Assembly (NCBI RefSeq): GCF_002217435.1
Contig: NZ_MUHF01000002.1
Location: 271,451 to 335,450, forward strand
Reading direction: 5' to 3'
DNA: 64,000 bases
Source: Flavobacterium reichenbachii
GTDB taxonomy: Bacteria; Bacteroidota; Bacteroidia; Flavobacteriales; Flavobacteriaceae
Made by a program: the position numbers and the translations under genes. The notes under the pieces were generated by a model, which was not told the origin of the DNA, ran no database searches, and saw nothing but the letters and a program-made list of their open reading frames with translations. Positions 46,594-58,000 of this stretch are shown here, piece by piece; within the stretch, counting starts at the first letter, position 1, and the number at the start of each line of letters is the position of its first letter.

Positions 46594-48168
46594 ATGAAAA
46601 TAAAAAATATTTTTTTGTACGTTGTTTTAATTGCAGTGCTAAGTTGTACCAGCAATTATGCCCAGCAGAAAAAAGCACAGAATCCGGTAATTTTTGCAGA
46701 TGTGCCTGATCTCTCGATAATAAGAGTTAACGACACTTATTACATGAGCAGCACCACGATGCATATGAATCCGGGGCTGCCGATCATGAAATCGAAGGAC
46801 TTAATAAATTGGGAGCTTTTAACTTATGTATACGAAACACTGGAAGACAGTGATGACCGTTTAAATCTGAATAACGGAAAAAATGACTACGGAAGAGGTT
46901 CATGGGCGAGCAGTCTTCGTTATCATAATGGCATTTATTATGTAAGTACTTTTTCTGGGACAACTGGAAAAACGTATATTTTTTCAACAAAAGATATTGA
47001 AAAAGGATCTTGGAAGAGAATAGTTTTAAATGAATCGTATCATGATCATTCGATTTTTTTTGATGATGATGGCAGCGTTTATATGGTTTGGGGAGCAGGA
47101 AAATTGCAGATTATAGAGTTAAATTCTGATTTGTTGGCGGTTAAAAAAGAAACAAAAAGAGTATTGATTGAAAATGCCAGTGCGCCCGCCGGAAACAACA
47201 TCATGCTTCAGTCTGAAGGTTCTCAGCTTTTTAAAGTAAAGGGTAAATATTACCTGTTTAACATAACCTGGCCCAAAGAAGGCATGCGAACGGTCGTTAT
47301 TCACAAAGCCGATAATCTCTCCGGACCTTGGGAAGGAAAAGTGGGGCTTCAGGATTTAGGTGTTGCACAGGGAGGACTTATTGATACTCCAGACGGAAAA
47401 TGGTTTTCGTATTTGTTTAGAGATTTTGGAGGAGTAGGGAGAATTCCTTATTTCGTTCCCGTACAATGGGAAAACGGCTGGCCCATTTTGGGTGAAAATG
47501 GAAAAGTTCCTCAATATCTGGATTTGCCTGTCAGCAAAGGCTTAATTCCGGGAATAGTGAGCTCTGATGATTTCAGCCGTAAAAAAGGAGACAGAGAACT
47601 GCCGTTAGTCTGGCAGTGGAATCATAATCCGGATAATTCCTCTTGGTCTGTAAAGGAAAGAAAAGGATATTTAAGATTAAGAACGGCTTCGGTTACAAAC
47701 ACATTAACTCAGGCTAAAAATACTTTGACACAAAGAACTTTTGGTCCTGAATGTTCGGCGTCTGTATTATTGGAAGTTTCTAAAATGAAAGAGGGTGACT
47801 TTGCGGGACTTTCTTTATTACAGAAAGAATTTGGACTTTTAGCTGTAAAAGTTGAGAATGGTTCAAAAAAAATGGTCATGCTTGATGCCGTCAAAGGGAA
47901 TCAGAGGGAAGTCGAAAGTGTTTCTTTACTTCAGGATAAAGTATATTTTAAAGTCGTATGCGATTTTAAAGATAAAACAGATACAGGCAGATTTTTTTAC
48001 AGCTTAGATGGTAAAAAGTGGACCAGTATCGGAAACCCAATAAAAATGCCCTATACAATTCCTCATTTTATGGGATATCGATTTGGGTTGTTCAACTATG
48101 CCGTTAAAGAACTCGGAGGTTATGTCGATTTTGATTATTTCCATCTTGAAGATCAAGCGCAGGAATAA
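46594..48168 (+). CDS. GH43 xylosidase/arabinofuranosidase lipoprotein with C-terminal beta-sandwich
   Basis: Starting at the ATG at 46594 the protein has 524 residues and a lipobox AVLSC (Cys18). An in-frame ATG at 46528 overlaps the GH127 stop codon, but it would put 22 odd residues before the signal peptide. The GH43 propeller (about 28-330) has Asp39 in DVPDLSIIR, Asp151 in YHDHSIFFDDDG and Glu208 in MLQSEGSQLFKVKG. Residues ~350-520 form a concanavalin-like sandwich (DDFSRKKGDRELPLVWQWNHNP...), as in many two-domain GH43 enzymes. It differs in subfamily from the GH43 at 35773 (no YPDPA, shorter loops). Specificity is not decided. Confidence 0.9.
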   Translation: MKIKNIFLYVVLIAVLSCTSNYAQQKKAQNPVIFADVPDLSIIRVNDTYYMSSTTMHMNPGLPIMKSKDLINWELLTYVYETLEDSDDRLNLNNGKNDYGRGSWASSLRYHNGIYYVSTFSGTTGKTYIFSTKDIEKGSWKRIVLNESYHDHSIFFDDDGSVYMVWGAGKLQIIELNSDLLAVKKETKRVLIENASAPAGNNIMLQSEGSQLFKVKGKYYLFNITWPKEGMRTVVIHKADNLSGPWEGKVGLQDLGVAQGGLIDTPDGKWFSYLFRDFGGVGRIPYFVPVQWENGWPILGENGKVPQYLDLPVSKGLIPGIVSSDDFSRKKGDRELPLVWQWNHNPDNSSWSVKERKGYLRLRTASVTNTLTQAKNTLTQRTFGPECSASVLLEVSKMKEGDFAGLSLLQKEFGLLAVKVENGSKKMVMLDAVKGNQREVESVSLLQDKVYFKVVCDFKDKTDTGRFFYSLDGKKWTSIGNPIKMPYTIPHFMGYRFGLFNYAVKELGGYVDFDYFHLEDQAQE

Positions 48169-48286
48169 AACGGTTCTCAAAAAATCAAATGAGAATCTAA
48201 TCTATCGTTGAAAGTAAAGCTGATTTTAAAAATATAAATAATTATCTTTCAGTTTATTGTATAAAAATAATTAATCTAAAGCGTTT

Positions 48287-50227
48287 ATGAATTTCAAATA
48301 CAGTTTATGTCTATGCCTGTTTGTTTTTTTTAAATTAAATGCACAATCAGTTGTAAAAAGTCCTGACGGAAAAACTAAAGTTAGTTTATTCATCACCAAC
48401 GGAATGACTTTTTACAGTGTTTCCTATAATGATAAAACATTTTTAGAAAAGTCTCCGCTGGGTTTAAAAACCAATGTCGGCGATTTTACAACAGAATTAG
48501 TTTTAAAAGCCGATGCAGTGCAGAATAAAATTGATGAAAACTATCAGCTTCCGAATATTAAGAACAGCAATGTGCATTATGAAGCAACAGAAGCTATTTT
48601 TTCATTCACCAAAAACAATAAAGAAGCTCTCGATATTGTGTTTAGGGTAAGTAATAATAATGTTGCTTTTAAATATAAAATAAAACCGCAAAATGACGCC
48701 CGAGCCTGTGTTGTACAGGAAGAAGCTTCTGGTTATCTACTGCCGCAAGGAACAACTACATTTCTCTGTCCGCAAAGCAAATCTATGACAGGATATGCCA
48801 GAACAGCGCCAAGTTATGAAACTTCCTATGCTTTGGATGCTCCGATGGGAAAAAATGGTATTGGAGAAGGGTATACATTTCCATGTCTTTTTAAAGTCAA
48901 TACTAACGGATGGGTTTTAATATCCGAGACAGGCGTAGACAGCGGTTATTGTGCCAGCAGGTTAATTGGTAAGGACAAAGGATTATATACAATAGGATTT
49001 CCTATGGAAGGAGAAAATAACGGCAACGGGACAACTGCACCTGGCATTCCGCTTATTGGTGAAACTCCTTGGAGAACCATTACAATAGGCGAAAACCTTG
49101 CTCCAATAGTAGAAACTACAATACCATTTGACTTGGTTAAGCCAAAATACGAAGCTTCTAAAGAATACAAATACACCAAAGGGTCGTGGAGCTGGATAAT
49201 GAAAATGGATAATAATACTACTTATCCTGTACAGCAGCAATACATTGATTTTAGCGCTTCAATGGGGTATGAAACCATTTTGATCGATGCGCTCTGGGAT
49301 ACTCAGATAGGAAAAGATAAAATAGCAGAGCTGGCCCATTATGGTGACCGAAAAGGAGTTGGTTTGTATTTGTGGTACAACTCCAATGGCTATTGGAATG
49401 ATGCTCCTCAAGGTCCTAGAGGCATGATGGAAAATGGAATAATACGCCGTAAAGAAATGGCGTGGCTAAAAAGTATTGATGTAAAAGGAATAAAAGTTGA
49501 TTTTTTTGGAGGTGATAAGCAAGTTACCATGAAGTTATACGAAGAGATTCTAAAAGACGCCAATGATTTTGGATTAATGGTTATTTTTCACGGTTGTACA
49601 CTGCCTCGGGGATGGGAACGCATGTATCCAAACTTTGCATCCAGTGAAGCTGTTCTGGCTAGTGAAAACCTTCATTTTGGCCAGGCAAGCTGTGATCAGG
49701 AAGCGGTTAATGCTTCGATACATCCTTTTATTCGAAATGCGGTAGGAAGTATGGATTTTGGAGGAAGTGCCTTAAATAAATTTTACAACAGCGAAAATAC
49801 TCCCAACAAAGGGTCCAAAAGAATGACTTCTGATGTATTTGCTTTGGTAGCTGCAGTGCTTTTTCAGAGTGGTGTACAGCATTTTGCTTTGGCGCCAAAT
49901 AATTTAACAGATGCGCCTGCATGGGCAGTAGATTTTATGAAAGAAGTACCGACCACTTGGGATGAGGTGCGCTTTTTAGCAGGATATCCCGGCAAATATG
50001 TGGTGCTTGCCCGAAGAAAAGGAACAAAATGGTACATAGCTGGAGTAAACGGGCAGAAAGAAATACTTAGCATAAAAATAAAACTGCCAATGATTGCTTC
50101 TGGCACAACTCTAAAATACTATTTTGATGACGAGAACTTAAACGGAAAACTTAAAACCCTGAAATTTAACGGCAGAGAGATTGAAGTAAAAATTCCTTCT
50201 AATGGGGGAATATTGTTGTTGAATTAA
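48287..50227 (+). CDS. GH97 retaining alpha-galactosidase-type enzyme
   Basis: The 646-residue protein has a signal peptide (MNFKYSLCLCLFVFFKLNAQ). An N-terminal beta-sandwich (about 21-290), a TIM barrel (about 290-560) and a C-terminal beta domain follow, which is the GH97 order. In the barrel, GIKVDFFGGD at 401-410 places Asp405 where retaining GH97 enzymes have their nucleophile, and ASSEAVLASE (451-460) supplies the acid/base Glu. The inverting alpha-glucosidase (SusB) branch uses Glu and would not have this Asp. The likely activity is therefore alpha-galactosidase, or an arabinopyranosidase in some relatives. It is the last enzyme gene before the HTCS gene. Confidence 0.92.
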   Translation: MNFKYSLCLCLFVFFKLNAQSVVKSPDGKTKVSLFITNGMTFYSVSYNDKTFLEKSPLGLKTNVGDFTTELVLKADAVQNKIDENYQLPNIKNSNVHYEATEAIFSFTKNNKEALDIVFRVSNNNVAFKYKIKPQNDARACVVQEEASGYLLPQGTTTFLCPQSKSMTGYARTAPSYETSYALDAPMGKNGIGEGYTFPCLFKVNTNGWVLISETGVDSGYCASRLIGKDKGLYTIGFPMEGENNGNGTTAPGIPLIGETPWRTITIGENLAPIVETTIPFDLVKPKYEASKEYKYTKGSWSWIMKMDNNTTYPVQQQYIDFSASMGYETILIDALWDTQIGKDKIAELAHYGDRKGVGLYLWYNSNGYWNDAPQGPRGMMENGIIRRKEMAWLKSIDVKGIKVDFFGGDKQVTMKLYEEILKDANDFGLMVIFHGCTLPRGWERMYPNFASSEAVLASENLHFGQASCDQEAVNASIHPFIRNAVGSMDFGGSALNKFYNSENTPNKGSKRMTSDVFALVAAVLFQSGVQHFALAPNNLTDAPAWAVDFMKEVPTTWDEVRFLAGYPGKYVVLARRKGTKWYIAGVNGQKEILSIKIKLPMIASGTTLKYYFDDENLNGKLKTLKFNGREIEVKIPSNGGILLLN

Positions 50228-50344
50228 CAAAGAGTATAAAGCTAATAGGTTGTAAGTCTGTTGTTTTAAGCTGTTCTTTCTAAAATAAATAATTGGCTTT
50301 TATTAAATAATACACATTGAATTTTAATTTAATAATCATTTATA

Positions 50345-53300
50345 ATGTCCTCAAAAAAATGTTTAAGAATTATTGTTGTCTTATTTTCTTTTACAATAAA
50401 CTGCTTGTTTTCTCAGAATGCATTTGAAAATTACCAATTTCGGATCGTTGACAATGAGACCTCAAAAAGTGGTATTTATACCATTGCACAGGACCATTTT
50501 GGTGTAATGTGGATGGGAACAAACGGTGCAGGTTTGTATAAATATGATGGTGTTAATTACAAAGCTTATGAGCAAAACTCAAACAACAGCAATTCGATCA
50601 ACAGTAATTTAATTTATGCTGTTTACATGGATAAAAATAAACAGCTTTGGGTCGGAACCGATGAAGGATTGTGTCTTTACAATAGAAATCTGGACTCGTT
50701 TGAAAATATAAATCTTAAACAAAAAAGCACGAAAGAAGCGGTTATTTCAGTCAAAAGTATCATCGAAGACAACCATGGCAATCTTTTTTTAGGAACATTT
50801 AATAATGGTCTGCTGAAGTTAAATATTAAATCGCACGAGATTTCCAATGTTAAACTTGATGTTTTAAATCCATCCAATTACCTTATAAACTGTTTAGCAA
50901 AAGATCATAAAGGAACTATTTATCTGGGAACTAATTCTGGGTTAAAAGTGGTGGATGAGATAAAGAATGAGGTAAAAAAAGTAAAGGCAGAAATAGGAGA
51001 CCAATTACTTTCGGGGACGATAGTATCGATGGTTTTTGACAGTAGACAAAATTTATGGATCGGCAACGGATACAAAGGACTTGTCAAGGCAGATCTAAAT
51101 ACTCAGTCAAAAAAAGCGGTTTCTTATCCTATTACCAAAAAAAGAATTATGTCAATACTGGCCGCCGACAGTAAAACAATTCTTTGTGCAACAGAAAATG
51201 ACGGACTAATTATCGTTAACGATCAAGGCATTGTTCAGAAAAAATATGTAAACAGCAAATACAATATTCGCAGTTTAGGCTCAAATTCGGTCTGGTCCTT
51301 ATTTTTAGACAAAGAAAAAAGAATTTGGCTCGGCTATTATAATAAAGGTTTAGGCGTTTTTGATAAATTAAACAGCAAGGTAAGAGGAATCGAAAGTTTA
51401 GCCGGAAATCCACAATCGCTGCAGACTAATTGTGTTACAGGTATTGCCAAAGATAGCGACGGCCGTTTATGGATTTCGATGGAAGGCGGAGGTGTTGATG
51501 TTTACAATCCTGAAACCAAAACCTTCAGGCATATTACCAAATCTGATACTGGTTTTTGTTCCGGATTAACCAATGATAATATCACAAAAGTATTTATTGA
51601 TAAAAAGGAGAACATTTGGCTGTCCAGCTGGAATGAAGGGATTTTTGTTTTAAAAAAAGGAAGCAGAACCTTTATTAATTACAATACAAAAAATACTCCA
51701 AATCTTGCCTCCGACAATATTATGAGTATTACCGAAGATTCAAGAGGCGTAATCTGGATTGGAACTTTCTCAAAGGGTCTTCATTATTATACGCCCTCAG
51801 ACGGGCAGTTTCATCATTGTAATTCTAAGCCCTTTTATACAAACGGAATAGTCAATTTAGACATTAGAAATGTAATGGTAGATTCTGATGATGATGTTTG
51901 GGTTGGCTCTACAACAGGTTTGTACAAAGTAAGTACCAAGGATTTTGTTACTTTTTCGGTAACTTCTTTGCGGAATAAAATGTCTGAAAAGCTTAAAAAT
52001 CATAAGAGTACACATACAATTAATACGTTATATCAGGCCAAAAACAAAGAAATTTGGATTGGTACAGACGGGGCAGGACTATTTAGTTACAATAAAAAAA
52101 CAGCTGCTCTAAAATGGTATGTAAATTTTAGAGGACTTTATGAAAAATCAATTTCATCTATTGTAGAATCCAATGATGGAGGTATTTGGCTGAGCGGTAA
52201 AAAAGGAATTACCCGGCTTGATTTAAAAAATAAAACAACTGTAAATTATTCTATTTACGACGGTCTTCTGGCAAATGATTTTAATAACAATTCTGTTTTA
52301 AAAGATGAAAAGGGATTGCTCTATTTTGGCAGTTACGAAGGTTTAAACTATTTTAATCCTTCTAATTTGGTAAAAAGTAAAAAGCAGCTGCCAATTTATT
52401 TGACAGATCTTAAGCTTTTTAATAAATCGGTAGGTCCTCTCGAAAAAAATTCGCCTTTAATAAAAGTCTTATCGCAAACAAAAAAGATTATCCTCAGACA
52501 TGATCAGTCTGTATTTACAATTGATTTTATTGGAATTAATTATTCTTTTCCTGCCAGAAATGAATTTGCGTATTATTTGGAAGGTTTTGAAGATTCGTGG
52601 AATTACGTTGGCAATAAACGCTCTGCAACGTACACGAACTTAGCACCGGGAAAATATGTTTTTAAGGTAAAAACTGCCGAAAAAAATGGAGCCTGGAGCC
52701 AGAAACCTTTAGAGCTGCAAATTGAAATTTTACCGCCTTGGTGGAAAACATCATTTGCTTATTTATTTTATTCACTTTTGTTATTAGCTGCAATCTATTT
52801 TGGAAATCAATATTATCAAAATCGTTTCAAACAAAAACAAATGATTGAGTTTGAAAAGAAAAAAGCAATGCAGATAGAAAAATTAAACAATAAAAAACTG
52901 CAATTTTTCACCAATATCTCACATGAGTTTAGAACGCCGCTTACTCTGATCTTAAATCCGTTGGGAGATATACTCAAAAACAATAGTCAGGAGCTGTCAG
53001 AAAATGTATTGAATAAAATACAAACCATTCAAAAAAGTTCAGACAGACTTTCAAGATTGATCAATGAGTTAATGGATTTTAATCAGCTTCAATTCAATAA
53101 AATGACACTTAAAGTCCAATTGGTCGAAGTAGTGAGTTTTGCAAAAGACATTGTGAGTTATTTTGAAGAAGAAGCTTTTAGCCGAGGCATAAAACTGGAG
53201 TTTGAGTCTGATAAAATCAAACTAAAAGATTGGATAGATCCTAAAATGTTTGAGAAAATTATTTTTAATGTAATTTCTAATGCCTTCAAAGTTACTCCGG

Positions 53301-54478
53301 ATAATGGCAGTATTAAGATAAAAATTGCAGTTAAGGATGAGTTAATTCATTTCCCTCTAATAAACGCTTCGAGCCGTAAACCTTCTTTTGAAATTAGTGT
53401 TGAAGATACAGGAGCGGGATTAGATAAAAAAGATATTAAAAGAATTTTTGATCGTTTTTATCAGGTAAATAATTTGAATAAAGCTTATTACGGAAGTACA
53501 GGCATTGGACTTGAAGTGGTTCGCGGATTTGTCGAATTACATAAAGGAATTATAGAAGTAGAAAGTGAGCTGGGAACTGGAACTACTTTTAAATTGTTAT
53601 TTCCTATTGGAAAAGAGTTTTTTAACGAAAACGAAATCCATCCAGAGGAATTTAAAAAAGAAAATAAAATTAGTTTTAAACCAATTGTCGAAATAGAAGA
53701 GATTTCGTTGCCAGAAGAGCAGGAAAAACAAGATCGAACCTATACAATTTTGATTGTCGAAGATAATGTTGAACTGCGAAATTATTTAAAAAATGAACTA
53801 AAAAAAGAATACAAAGTGATCGTTGCAGAAAATGGACAAACAGGTTTAGAATTGGCTTTGCAAAAATTGCCGGATTTAATTCTAACAGATGTAATTATGC
53901 CCGTTATGAATGGTTTGGAATTGTGCAAAAACATTAAAGCAAATTTAAAAACCAGTCACATTCCGTTAATGATGCTTTCTGCAAAGGCATTAGTTCAGGA
54001 TCGACTGGAAGGGATTGATTCTGGTGCAGATCTGTATTTAAGTAAGCCTTTTGATATGGATATTTTAAGATCCAGTTTAATCCAGCTGATTAAAAGCAGG
54101 CAGATTATATTTAATAAATTCTACAACGGAATTTCTCCAAATGCCAAAGAAAAAACAACCACATTGGATAATGAATTTATCAAAAGTGTTTTGAATTATA
54201 TTAATGAAAATATGAGCGAATACAACTTAAGTGTTGAGGTTTTGGCATCGAAAGTGTTTTTGAGCAGAAGCCAGCTGTATCGAAAAATAAAAACATTGAC
54301 TGGTGTATCAGTAAATGAATTTATAAGAAATGTTCGTTTAGAAAAAGCAAAAGAGTTGATCGAAATCGGTAATGATAATATAACCGAAATCAGTATAAAA
54401 GTAGGTTTTAGCTCGCCTTCCTATTTCACGAAGTGTTATAAAGAAAAATACGGAAAGCTGCCGACAGACAACAAATAA
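50345..54478 (+). CDS. Hybrid two-component system regulator (HTCS)
   Basis: HTCS proteins sense a glycan fragment in the periplasm and activate their locus. The 1377-residue protein has a signal peptide (to about 24), two-component propeller repeats (about 25-710; recurring WIGT/LWIG-type blades), a Y_Y_Y domain (about 716-799) and a membrane helix (about 801-822). The histidine kinase has His859 in NISHEFRTPL, an N box NVISNAFK and G boxes DTGAGL and STGIGL. The receiver domain has phospho-Asp1182 in ILTDVIMPVMNG. A C-terminal AraC-type DNA-binding domain (about 1270-1377) ends in ISIKVGFSSPSYFTKCYKEKYG. It lies between GH97 and the second SusC/SusD pair and ends at a hairpin. The sensed sugar is likely a xylan fragment (inference). 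Confidence 0.96.
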   Translation: MSSKKCLRIIVVLFSFTINCLFSQNAFENYQFRIVDNETSKSGIYTIAQDHFGVMWMGTNGAGLYKYDGVNYKAYEQNSNNSNSINSNLIYAVYMDKNKQLWVGTDEGLCLYNRNLDSFENINLKQKSTKEAVISVKSIIEDNHGNLFLGTFNNGLLKLNIKSHEISNVKLDVLNPSNYLINCLAKDHKGTIYLGTNSGLKVVDEIKNEVKKVKAEIGDQLLSGTIVSMVFDSRQNLWIGNGYKGLVKADLNTQSKKAVSYPITKKRIMSILAADSKTILCATENDGLIIVNDQGIVQKKYVNSKYNIRSLGSNSVWSLFLDKEKRIWLGYYNKGLGVFDKLNSKVRGIESLAGNPQSLQTNCVTGIAKDSDGRLWISMEGGGVDVYNPETKTFRHITKSDTGFCSGLTNDNITKVFIDKKENIWLSSWNEGIFVLKKGSRTFINYNTKNTPNLASDNIMSITEDSRGVIWIGTFSKGLHYYTPSDGQFHHCNSKPFYTNGIVNLDIRNVMVDSDDDVWVGSTTGLYKVSTKDFVTFSVTSLRNKMSEKLKNHKSTHTINTLYQAKNKEIWIGTDGAGLFSYNKKTAALKWYVNFRGLYEKSISSIVESNDGGIWLSGKKGITRLDLKNKTTVNYSIYDGLLANDFNNNSVLKDEKGLLYFGSYEGLNYFNPSNLVKSKKQLPIYLTDLKLFNKSVGPLEKNSPLIKVLSQTKKIILRHDQSVFTIDFIGINYSFPARNEFAYYLEGFEDSWNYVGNKRSATYTNLAPGKYVFKVKTAEKNGAWSQKPLELQIEILPPWWKTSFAYLFYSLLLLAAIYFGNQYYQNRFKQKQMIEFEKKKAMQIEKLNNKKLQFFTNISHEFRTPLTLILNPLGDILKNNSQELSENVLNKIQTIQKSSDRLSRLINELMDFNQLQFNKMTLKVQLVEVVSFAKDIVSYFEEEAFSRGIKLEFESDKIKLKDWIDPKMFEKIIFNVISNAFKVTPDNGSIKIKIAVKDELIHFPLINASSRKPSFEISVEDTGAGLDKKDIKRIFDRFYQVNNLNKAYYGSTGIGLEVVRGFVELHKGIIEVESELGTGTTFKLLFPIGKEFFNENEIHPEEFKKENKISFKPIVEIEEISLPEEQEKQDRTYTILIVEDNVELRNYLKNELKKEYKVIVAENGQTGLELALQKLPDLILTDVIMPVMNGLELCKNIKANLKTSHIPLMMLSAKALVQDRLEGIDSGADLYLSKPFDMDILRSSLIQLIKSRQIIFNKFYNGISPNAKEKTTTLDNEFIKSVLNYINENMSEYNLSVEVLASKVFLSRSQLYRKIKTLTGVSVNEFIRNVRLEKAKELIEIGNDNITEISIKVGFSSPSYFTKCYKEKYGKLPTDNK

Positions 54479-55032
54479 TAGATTTTTTGAAAAGTGCTTT
54501 TTAAGACGGTTTTACAGACCGTCTTTTTTTGGTTTAATTTCAATCTAAAGGTTTTTGTTGGGTTTTATTTTTGTTTATAAATGCAATTTGATCCTAATAG
54601 AACAATAAATTAACGCTGTAAGTTAATTTTTAATAATTATTAAATCTATATAAATACTACTTGATTTTTGTTATTTGATTGAAATTTAAGTGTATAAATA
54701 TTAATATGATATTTATGTTTTCGACGAAAAAAAATAACAAAACATTGATTTTACTCATTTTTGTAATCCTCATGCTACAAATTTGATAGTTTATGCATCA
54801 TTATTAACAGGCAAAATTTATGTTAACCTTTTATTTTTGAATCACATAACAAAAGAAAATGAGTATTAACAATTTAAAAAATACAGTATGAAATAAAACC
54901 AGAATTAGGTATTGCAGTCTACGTTTTAATTCAAATTTTAATGATAACCAGGATACTGTAGACTGATTCAGAATATTATAACAAAACTTACAACCACTTA
55001 ACTATTTAAACTAATCAAAAAACCAAATTACT
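54479..55032. other. Regulatory intergenic region ahead of the second SusC/SusD pair
   Basis: No gene is seen. It holds the HTCS terminator (54503-54530), a possible -7 box TATTTTTG at 54832-54839, and an 8-bp inverted repeat CAGTCTAC (54915-54922) / GTAGACTG (54958-54965). No LacI-type operator was found here. Confidence 0.55.
54503..54530 (+). terminator. Terminator of the HTCS gene
   Basis: AAGACGGT and ACCGTCTT form an 8-bp stem with a 7-base loop followed by a run of T. Confidence 0.9.
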
Positions 55033-58000
55033 ATGAAGTTAGTATTAAAATTTGCAATAATCGCATTGCTAACAATCAGCAGTCAAAATGTGATTGCACA
55101 AACAAAGACCATACAAGGTACGGTAACGGATCCCTCAGGATTTCCGCTGCCAGGTGCCAGTGTTAATGTAGAAGGTACACAAAATAGTGCCTCAACAGAT
55201 TTTGATGGTAAATACTCTTTAAAAGGAGTTAATGCTTCAGACAAAATAACGTATTCTTATGTAGGATTGAATTCACAAACTATAGTTGTTGGCGGCAGAA
55301 GTGTAATTGATATTACATTAGTCCAAACCACTCAGAACTTAAATGAAGTTATAGTAGGTTACGGTACTCAAAAGAGAACCAAGGTAACTGGAGCAATTTC
55401 AACTGTAGGTTCAAAAGATATTGCAGCAGTGCCTATTACAAATGCTGAGTCTGCTTTGCAAGGTAGAGCTGCGGGTGTAACAGTTGTTAATGGCGCACCG
55501 GGTTCTAATCCTACAGTTACGATTCGTGGTCTGGCTACAATGGGAAATAGTGCTCCATTATACGTAATTGACGGCGTACTTACAAGCAACTTATCAGGAC
55601 TTAGTCCAAATGATATAGAATCAATGTCTGTTTTAAAAGATGCTTCTACAACAGCTTTATACGGTTCAAAAGCCTTTAACGGGGTAATTATGGTCACTAC
55701 CAAAAAAGGTAAAAAAGGACCTGGTCAGCTCAATTTTAGTACTTATATAGGTTCTCAAACCATTACAAAAAGATATGATGTTTTAAATACACAGCAATAT
55801 CTTCAATATGCTAAAGATTTAGGAAGTGATTTAACAGCAAGAGCTGCCGAATTTGGAAATGTAAATACCAATTGGCAGGATGAAATTTTTCAAACTGGTT
55901 TGATGCAGAATTATAATTTGAGTTTCTCAAATGGTACAGAGACTTCGACAGGCCGTTATTCTGCTGAATATTTAAAGCAAGAAGGAGCTGTTATAAATAC
56001 TGGTTTTGAACGTTACTCTTTTAGAGCAAATAATACTCAGGATATTGGCAGACTGAGAGTAGGAAGCAATGTCGGAATCTCTTTTAGTACAATTAATCCA
56101 GAGCGTAATTCAGGAGGAAGAACCTTATTAGAACACGCGATTAAAATGGCGCCTTATTTACCTGTTTACAATGGTACTAATTTAGGCGGATACCAAGGAC
56201 CCAGCGCTATTGATGGTAATGATGCAGAAAATCCTGTTCGTGTCGCAAATTTAGGATACCAGAAAATTAATAATTTATCTATAATAGGAAATATCTACGC
56301 AGAATTAGACATTTTTAAAGGTCTAAAATTTAGATCACAAGTTTCCTTAGATTATTATACAGGCAAGGATCATACTTTTATTCCGAGTTATAGTGATGGT
56401 TCTTACCATAAACAAGCATTTTCTACAACTAATGAAACCAATACTCAAGGTCAAACCATTGTTTTTGATAACAGTTTAACCTACAAAACTACAATTGCAG
56501 CAAAGCATAATATTGAAGTATTGGGAGTTATCACTAAAATTGATGGAAAGTCACAAAATTTAATAGCCGGAAGCCGTTACAATATTTCAGACGAAATTGA
56601 TCAGCTGCGCTATAATGAAGGAAATTTGAGTTCTGCAAATTATGTAGAAAAGAATATTGGATACATCGCCCGTATTAATTACGATTATGACGATAAATAC
56701 ATACTGGCTGTTTCAGGACGCAGAGATGCTTCTTCTCGTTTTGGAGCCAATAACCGCTGGGGTAATTTCTACTCCATTGCAGCAGGGTGGAATATAGCCA
56801 AAGAAGGTTTTATGGCAAATTCTGTTTTTAGCACGTTAAAACTTAGAGCAAGTACAGGAACAACAGGAAACGACAGAATAGACAATTATCAATACAGTGC
56901 TACATTACTGGCAGATTATAATTATCCAATTGGCGGCGGCAATGCGCCGGGAGTTTCTCTGGGAGTTGCTTCGAATCCTGATTTGAAATGGGAGTCTAAA
57001 AATGACAGAAACATTGGCTTGGACTTTGGTTTGTTTGAGGATAAGTTTACAGGATCTTTGGAATATTTTAATAGTAAAAGCAGTGATATTCTTTTTGCGG
57101 TACCATTATCGGCTTCTGTTGGATCTGCCGGCGGAGGAACTCAAATTCAAAATATTGCCGATGTAAAAGTATCAGGATATGAAATAACGTTAGGTTACAA
57201 TGACAGAAAAGGAGATTTTACCTGGTCTGCAACGGCTAATTTAGGAACAAGTAAAAACGAAGTAACAAGTTTGGCGCCCGGAGTAACGAGTGTATTAGGC
57301 GGGCCAACAGCAAGAGCAGGTTTAGAAAACTTCTCAAGACTGGAAGTAGGACAGCCATTATTCTATTTTTATGGTTATCAGACCAACGGAATTTATCAAA
57401 ACCAGGCAGAAGTAGATGCTGTTTTTGGACCGGGTCAGACTATTATAAAACCAGGTGATATTAGAATTATTGATCGTGACGGTAATAAAATCATCAATTC
57501 TAGTGACAAAACAAATATTGGGAATCCTTATCCGGATTTTACTTATGGTTTGAACATTACGGCAGCTTATAAAAAATTCGATTTTAACTGTTTCATAACA
57601 GGAGTTCAAGGAAACGATATTTACAATGCAAATACGTTTGATTTAAAAGGAATGAATCGTTTGTTTAATGCCAGTACAGAGGTTTTAGACAGAGCAGTTG
57701 TTGTAAATGGAGTGGTAACAAATCCATCGGCTACTTTGCCTAGAGCACAGGGAGCAGATATCAACTGGTCTTCTGCCAATCAGCGTTATATTGAAGATGG
57801 TTCTTATACAAGATTGAAAAATATAACTTTAGGATATACACTCTCTGGAGAAACATTCGACAGTCATTTTTCTAATATAAGATTCTACATAAGCGGGCAG
57901 AACCTTATTACGATTACAAAATATTCTGGTTTAGATCCTGAAATTGCGCGTGCAGATACTAATGCAAATTCTGCTGGTATTGATTTAGGAAGATATCCTC

